Part shown: piece after piece, positions 62,001 through 64,000 of the stretch
How the letters are laid out: each line of letters begins with the position of its first letter
How positions within the stretch are numbered: position 1 is the stretch's first letter
Source of the DNA: Chryseobacterium tagetis
GTDB lineage: Bacteria; Bacteroidota; Bacteroidia; Flavobacteriales; Weeksellaceae
DNA: 64,000 nucleotides
NCBI RefSeq assembly: GCF_016735585.2
Contig: NZ_JAERSE020000003.1
Location: forward strand, 800,190-864,189
Direction of reading: 5' to 3'
The notes under the pieces: generated by a model
Seen by the model: the letters and a program-made list of their open reading frames with translations, nothing else
Databases searched by the model: none
Told to the model about the DNA's origin: nothing
Position numbers and translations under genes: made by a program

Positions 62001-62477
62001 ACCGATGCTTTTAAAGCTAACAGCATTGCATATGATAATAGTGTAGAGATAGAAAGCAGTGCAGATACAAGGCAATCGATGGTAAATATTGTAAACCAAG
62101 ACGATGGAAAAGGAGGAACATCCGATGCGAATAATAGAGAGTATGGTGGTAGAATCAAAAAAGATGGTACGGTTGTAGAAGCTCCTCCTGGAAAGGTAGG
62201 AGTTCCAGGGGTTGATCAAACGGCAACCATTTCAATTACTACCTATTTTACAGATCAAGTTACTTTTCATGATCACCCAAGTGGTGTAAAAATAGAAGGT
62301 AAGGACACTAGCAAATGGAATCAAGCACCCTCATTTAGAGGAGGAGATATTGAAGGTGGACACAATAAAAGTGAGTATGTTTTCGGCAGAAGAGATGGTA
62401 CTGTTTATATTTATAACAATAAAGGTGTACAAGCTACAGTTCCTCAAAAGTATTTTGTAACCCCAAATAAGAAATAG
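59004..62477 (+). CDS. DUF6443/RHS core protein with C-terminal JAMM-like toxin tip
   Basis: The 1157-residue protein has a signal peptide (MKKMMIPISALLMGGAAHAQ). A DUF6443 domain (ENYVYSKTYLSDPTKPDVRT, TVQYFDGLGRAKQVVNIKAS) and YD repeats follow. The RHS core is at about 830-935 (NYTDHLGNVRLSYFNN, NYYPFGLKHEGYNPTAGNSS, YDYGARMYMPDLGRWGVVDP, YNNPMRFIDPDGR). The ~215-residue tip after DPDGR is variable. It contains REYGG, FHDHPSG and APSFRGGDI, which together resemble the JAMM metalloprotease motif (Glu, HxH, SxxD). The core is a toxin delivery shell in this family. The candidate immunity gene follows after 2 bp. Confidence 0.88.
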   Translation: MKKMMIPISALLMGGAAHAQLSTTENYVYSKTYLSDPTKPDVRTSETVQYFDGLGRAKQVVNIKASPLGRDVATPIVYDGSGRQTREYLPIPQQSTTNGSIYPQASGLIPYPVTDPNNVYNGDRIFTEKQVENSPLDRILSQKQVGDAWSNKPVQFDYGTSTDGEVKKYTASFNYSTFVSGIVLSPASYATGELYKNTVTDEDGNMTIEFKNWKGQVVMVRKMLDTDTKADTYYVYNNYNQLAYVIPPLAAAANAVDETTLNNLCYQYKYDGRNRLVEKKVPGKGWEYMVYDKADRLIMTQDANLNAKSKWIFTKYDQFGRVIMTGILAGGDRVNMQNQAGYFTIAESRNTNGYSKSGIQVYYTNTYFLDIETVLSVNYYDTYPAGTPVFTPTIPNQSVVLTDNMSSELSTKGLPLASYVKNIEDDNWTKSYSYYDTKGRVIATHSINHLGGYTKTESELDFAGLAKQTLTYHKRLSTDTERVITEIFEYDNQNRLKVHKHKVDNNAEEILAQNDYNELSQLTTKKVGGTTVGIGLQEVNYAYNIRGWMTQINDPVNLGTTDLFGYKINYNQVQGLAFPNSDFPNLEVKPKYNGNIAEVSWKTATTSGDNLRRYGYVYDGLNRLQAGFYQKDTNPSAQEYFEKLDYDLNGNITNLKRSEGLLTGSATAMTIDDLSYSYTGNRLNSVTDLSGQYNGYPDTSGNTIPYDLNGNMTSHVDKGILGIGYNFLNLPSSLLFNAGLSTRTGILRNNTSYLYRADGVKVKKTYKFAPYDPFGTATQLSTEITDYLDGFQYKGSAESGPRGTTVFVTALQFYPTAEGYYDFVKNKYIYNYTDHLGNVRLSYFNNGTAIEVLEENNYYPFGLKHEGYNPTAGNSSYQYKYNGKELQTDSGMYDYGARMYMPDLGRWGVVDPLAEINRGWSPYRYAYNNPMRFIDPDGRLEGDFISEDGTYLGNDGIDDKKIYVVKTTKTSFDSGAPSQGISNKDRKSTEKFITENSGKTDAFKANSIAYDNSVEIESSADTRQSMVNIVNQDDGKGGTSDANNREYGGRIKKDGTVVEAPPGKVGVPGVDQTATISITTYFTDQVTFHDHPSGVKIEGKDTSKWNQAPSFRGGDIEGGHNKSEYVFGRRDGTVYIYNNKGVQATVPQKYFVTPNKK

Positions 62478-62479
62478 TT

Positions 62480-62998
62480 ATGAGAAAAATAATAATATGC
62501 TTTTTTGTGTTAATATTTGGTAATATTTATTCACAAAATAAAAAAAAAGATGATTTAAAAAAATTAATAGATTCAGCTATTGTAATAAAAGCTAACGATT
62601 TATACAGATTTTATAATAAAGAATTGAAAAAAAATAGACAAGATGATAATTGGAATATATATATAAATAATTTAGAAAATACAATTAATAATACGTATGT
62701 AATAGACCATAATTCTTCATCGGTGAAATTAGAAAATATAAAAGTTGCTATTCCTTTAAAAACAATAGATATCGAGGATCATAAAAATAGAAAGCTATTG
62801 AAAAAAGGGATAAATATTTGGAAAATAATCCCTAATCTTAATGGGAGTGTTCTGACAATCAATATCCTTGATGCAAGTTTACATTTGAAAAATAAAAAGT
62901 ATGAATTTTCATACGGTGGTGGCTCAACTATTATTTTTCAATATTCTTGTGAAGAAGAAAAATGGAAGTTGATAAAAGAAGAGCATAAAGGAATATAA
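62480..62998 (+). CDS. Small exported protein, candidate immunity protein of the RHS toxin
   Basis: The 172-residue protein has a signal peptide (MRKIIICFFVLIFGNIYSQ). The mature chain is Lys/Asn-rich and more AT-biased than the RHS gene, as usual for horizontally shuffled immunity genes. I recognise no domain; LRRFYNKELKKN-like helices at the start and a beta-rich C-terminal half (LTINILDASLHLKNKKYEFS, TIIFQYSCEEEKWKLIKEEH) are visible. It starts 2 bp after the toxin stop. That coupling is the main evidence for immunity; its periplasmic location would match a toxin acting there. Confidence 0.6.
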   Translation: MRKIIICFFVLIFGNIYSQNKKKDDLKKLIDSAIVIKANDLYRFYNKELKKNRQDDNWNIYINNLENTINNTYVIDHNSSSVKLENIKVAIPLKTIDIEDHKNRKLLKKGINIWKIIPNLNGSVLTINILDASLHLKNKKYEFSYGGGSTIIFQYSCEEEKWKLIKEEHKGI

Positions 62999-63043
62999 TA
63001 TTTTCCAAACGATTGCTGTGATGTGTTAAATAAAGGTAATGTT

Positions 63044-63058
63044 TCAGAGTTAGTGATG
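63044..63058 (+). repeat. Direct repeat TCAGAGTTAGTGATG, copy 1
   Basis: An exact 15-bp copy recurs at 63197-63211. The pair brackets about 140 bp of AT-rich DNA between the immunity gene and the displaced RHS tip. Confidence 0.6.
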
Positions 63059-63196
63059 AATATTTTCAAAAATAAATCGTTGATTTTCAATACTTATTTG
63101 AAAGAGCTATTTTAAAGCAAGGGTAGGGAACATTTACTCTTGTATATTTTTGAAGAAAAAAACATATGCAAATGATTGAAGATCATTCTTAGTGTA

Positions 63197-63211
63197 TCAG
63201 AGTTAGTGATG
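63197..63211 (+). repeat. Direct repeat TCAGAGTTAGTGATG, copy 2
   Basis: Exact partner of 63044-63058. It ends 3 bp before homology to the RHS core begins (63214). Confidence 0.6.
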
Positions 63212-63213
63212 GA

Positions 63214-63883
63214 TTGATTTTGGAAATAATAAGTATATCTACAATTACACGGATCATTTAGGAAATGTAAGATTAAGTTACTTTAATAACGGAAAGCTAT
63301 AGAAGTGCTGGAAGAGAATAATTATTATCCATTTGGATTAAAGCATGAAGGGTATAATCCTACGGCTGGAAATTCTTCATACCAATACAAGTACAATGGT
63401 AAGGAATTACAGACGGATTCAGGAATGTATGATTATGGAGCCAGATTCTATATGCCAGATTTGGGTAGATGGGGTGTGGTTGACCCACTGGCGGAAAAGA
63501 TGAGAAGATATAGTCCTTATAATTATGCTTTTAACAATCCTTTGAGATTTATTGATCCGGATGGAAGACAAGGAACTGATGTTGTGATCACTGGAGCAGA
63601 GCGACAGGCGGCTTTCACCGAATTACAAAAATCAGTTCAAGGTCAACTAAACTTATCTATGGATCAGGCAGGCAAGGTGACTTACACACCAGCAGGAAAT
63701 GGAACTTTGAATACTGACGCACAACAATTGGTTAATTCTATTGATAATCATTCGGTTACAGTCAATGTCAATGCGCAAAACACATACACTACGCCTCAAA
63801 ACGAGCTCGTTGTTGGTGGGGCATTCATGGGTAATACTGTAACCACAAGTCCATCAGGCAATACGGTTGCCGCTGATCTGTAA
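63214..63883 (+). pseudogene. Displaced RHS core plus second toxin tip, frameshifted and cut by an IS
   Basis: This copies the end of the 59004 gene: 63214-63567 nearly matches 61467-61820 (for example NYYPFGLKHEGYNPTAGNSS, YDYGARFYMPDLGRWGVVDP). It diverges after DPDGR to a new tip (QGTDVVITGAERQAAFTELQ, VTVNVNAQNTYTTPQNELVV, GAFMGNTVTTSPSGNTVAAD). Relative to copy 1, GGGACAGC became GGAAAGC, a one-base loss that puts a TAG in the upstream frame (YFNNGKL stop). An open frame resumes at GTG 63305. It has no signal peptide or shell of its own. Its last codon and stop are built from the IS end (c + TG, then TAA). It looks like an orphan toxin module, now broken. Confidence 0.8.
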
Positions 63884-64000
63884 GTTTCCCTAAAAACTGG
63901 ACAATTTATAACCCTAAGATTAACTAGAAAAAACAATTAATTTTAGGATATGAGAATAAGTAAATTTACAGACAGCCAAATTTTGGCAATTTTGAAAGAA
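63879..64000 (+). mobile_element. Left end of an IS3-family insertion sequence (truncated by window)
   Basis: The terminal sequence TGTAAGTTTCCCTAAAAACT followed by GGACA resembles IS3-family left ends, and the transposase start follows at 63950. The element interrupts the displaced RHS tip. The right end and target duplication lie outside the window. Confidence 0.8.
63950..64000 (+). CDS. IS3-family transposase OrfA, N-terminal fragment
   Basis: Only 17 codons are visible: MRISKFTDSQILAILKE. This is the typical opening of IS3-family OrfA proteins, the first helix of the helix-turn-helix that binds the IS ends. The reading frame runs off the window, so its integrity and the presence of orfB cannot be judged. 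Confidence 0.85.
   Translation, partial: MRISKFTDSQILAILKE

Noticed and set aside
63305..63883. RHS fragment as an intact 192-residue gene starting at GTG
   Set aside because: Homology continues upstream in another frame, the start is inside the RHS core, and the stop belongs to the IS, so it is better described as a broken module.

Overview
The window looks like a chromosome segment of a low-GC Bacteroidota, most likely the Flavobacteriia/Weeksellaceae (Chryseobacterium-like). The grounds are SusC/SusD genes, a GLPGLI-family protein, a type IX secretion C-terminal sorting domain, DUF6443-type RHS proteins, a CsgE/F/G curli operon, a small Hc1-type histone-like gene and TAnnTTTG-type -7 promoter boxes. 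No rRNA or tRNA gene and no CRISPR array was seen.

About 1.7-40.8 kb is one large locus for pectin, specifically rhamnogalacturonan I (RG-I). A plus-strand block (1783-15530) encodes secreted enzymes: a GH28, a GH2, two SGNH/CE12 acetylesterases, a GH106 rhamnosidase, a PL11 RG lyase, a GH105 unsaturated RG hydrolase and one unassigned secreted protein. A three-gene interruption follows (XRE regulator, small Cys-containing exported protein, GLPGLI protein). Then come rhaT-rhaM, susC-susD and a full L-rhamnose route: isomerase, kinase, aldolase/dehydrogenase and lactate dehydrogenase, giving DHAP plus pyruvate. On the minus strand a second enzyme operon (40823-33688: GH28, DUF4450 protein, GH65-like protein) and a GntR-HTH/LacI-sensor regulator complete the locus. 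Four intergenic copies of a palindrome close to TGCAATCGATTGCA tie its parts into a candidate regulon. A family of about 168-bp inverted-repeat elements sits only in the gaps of this locus.

About 41-49 kb holds a DUF488 gene, a small membrane protein, a histone H1-like gene, an atypical LuxR regulator and a minus-strand curli-type amyloid operon. The operon order is csgA-like (22 perfect 11-residue units), csgB-like, a CsgE with an extra N-terminal CsgH-like domain, csgF, csgG with a C-terminal barrel, and a beta-propeller lipoprotein. About 49-54 kb holds tex and a plug-domain/MG2-like surface protein, then a highly folded non-coding stretch.

About 54.4-64 kb is an RHS polymorphic-toxin locus: a T9SS cargo protein with an in-frame GC-rich insertion, a two-gene RHS shell, a toxin tip with a JAMM-like metal motif, and a candidate immunity gene. 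Downstream is a displaced, frameshifted second RHS tip cut by an IS3-family element that runs off the window edge. The left edge (2-1570) is an unrelated sigma-54 enhancer-binding regulator.
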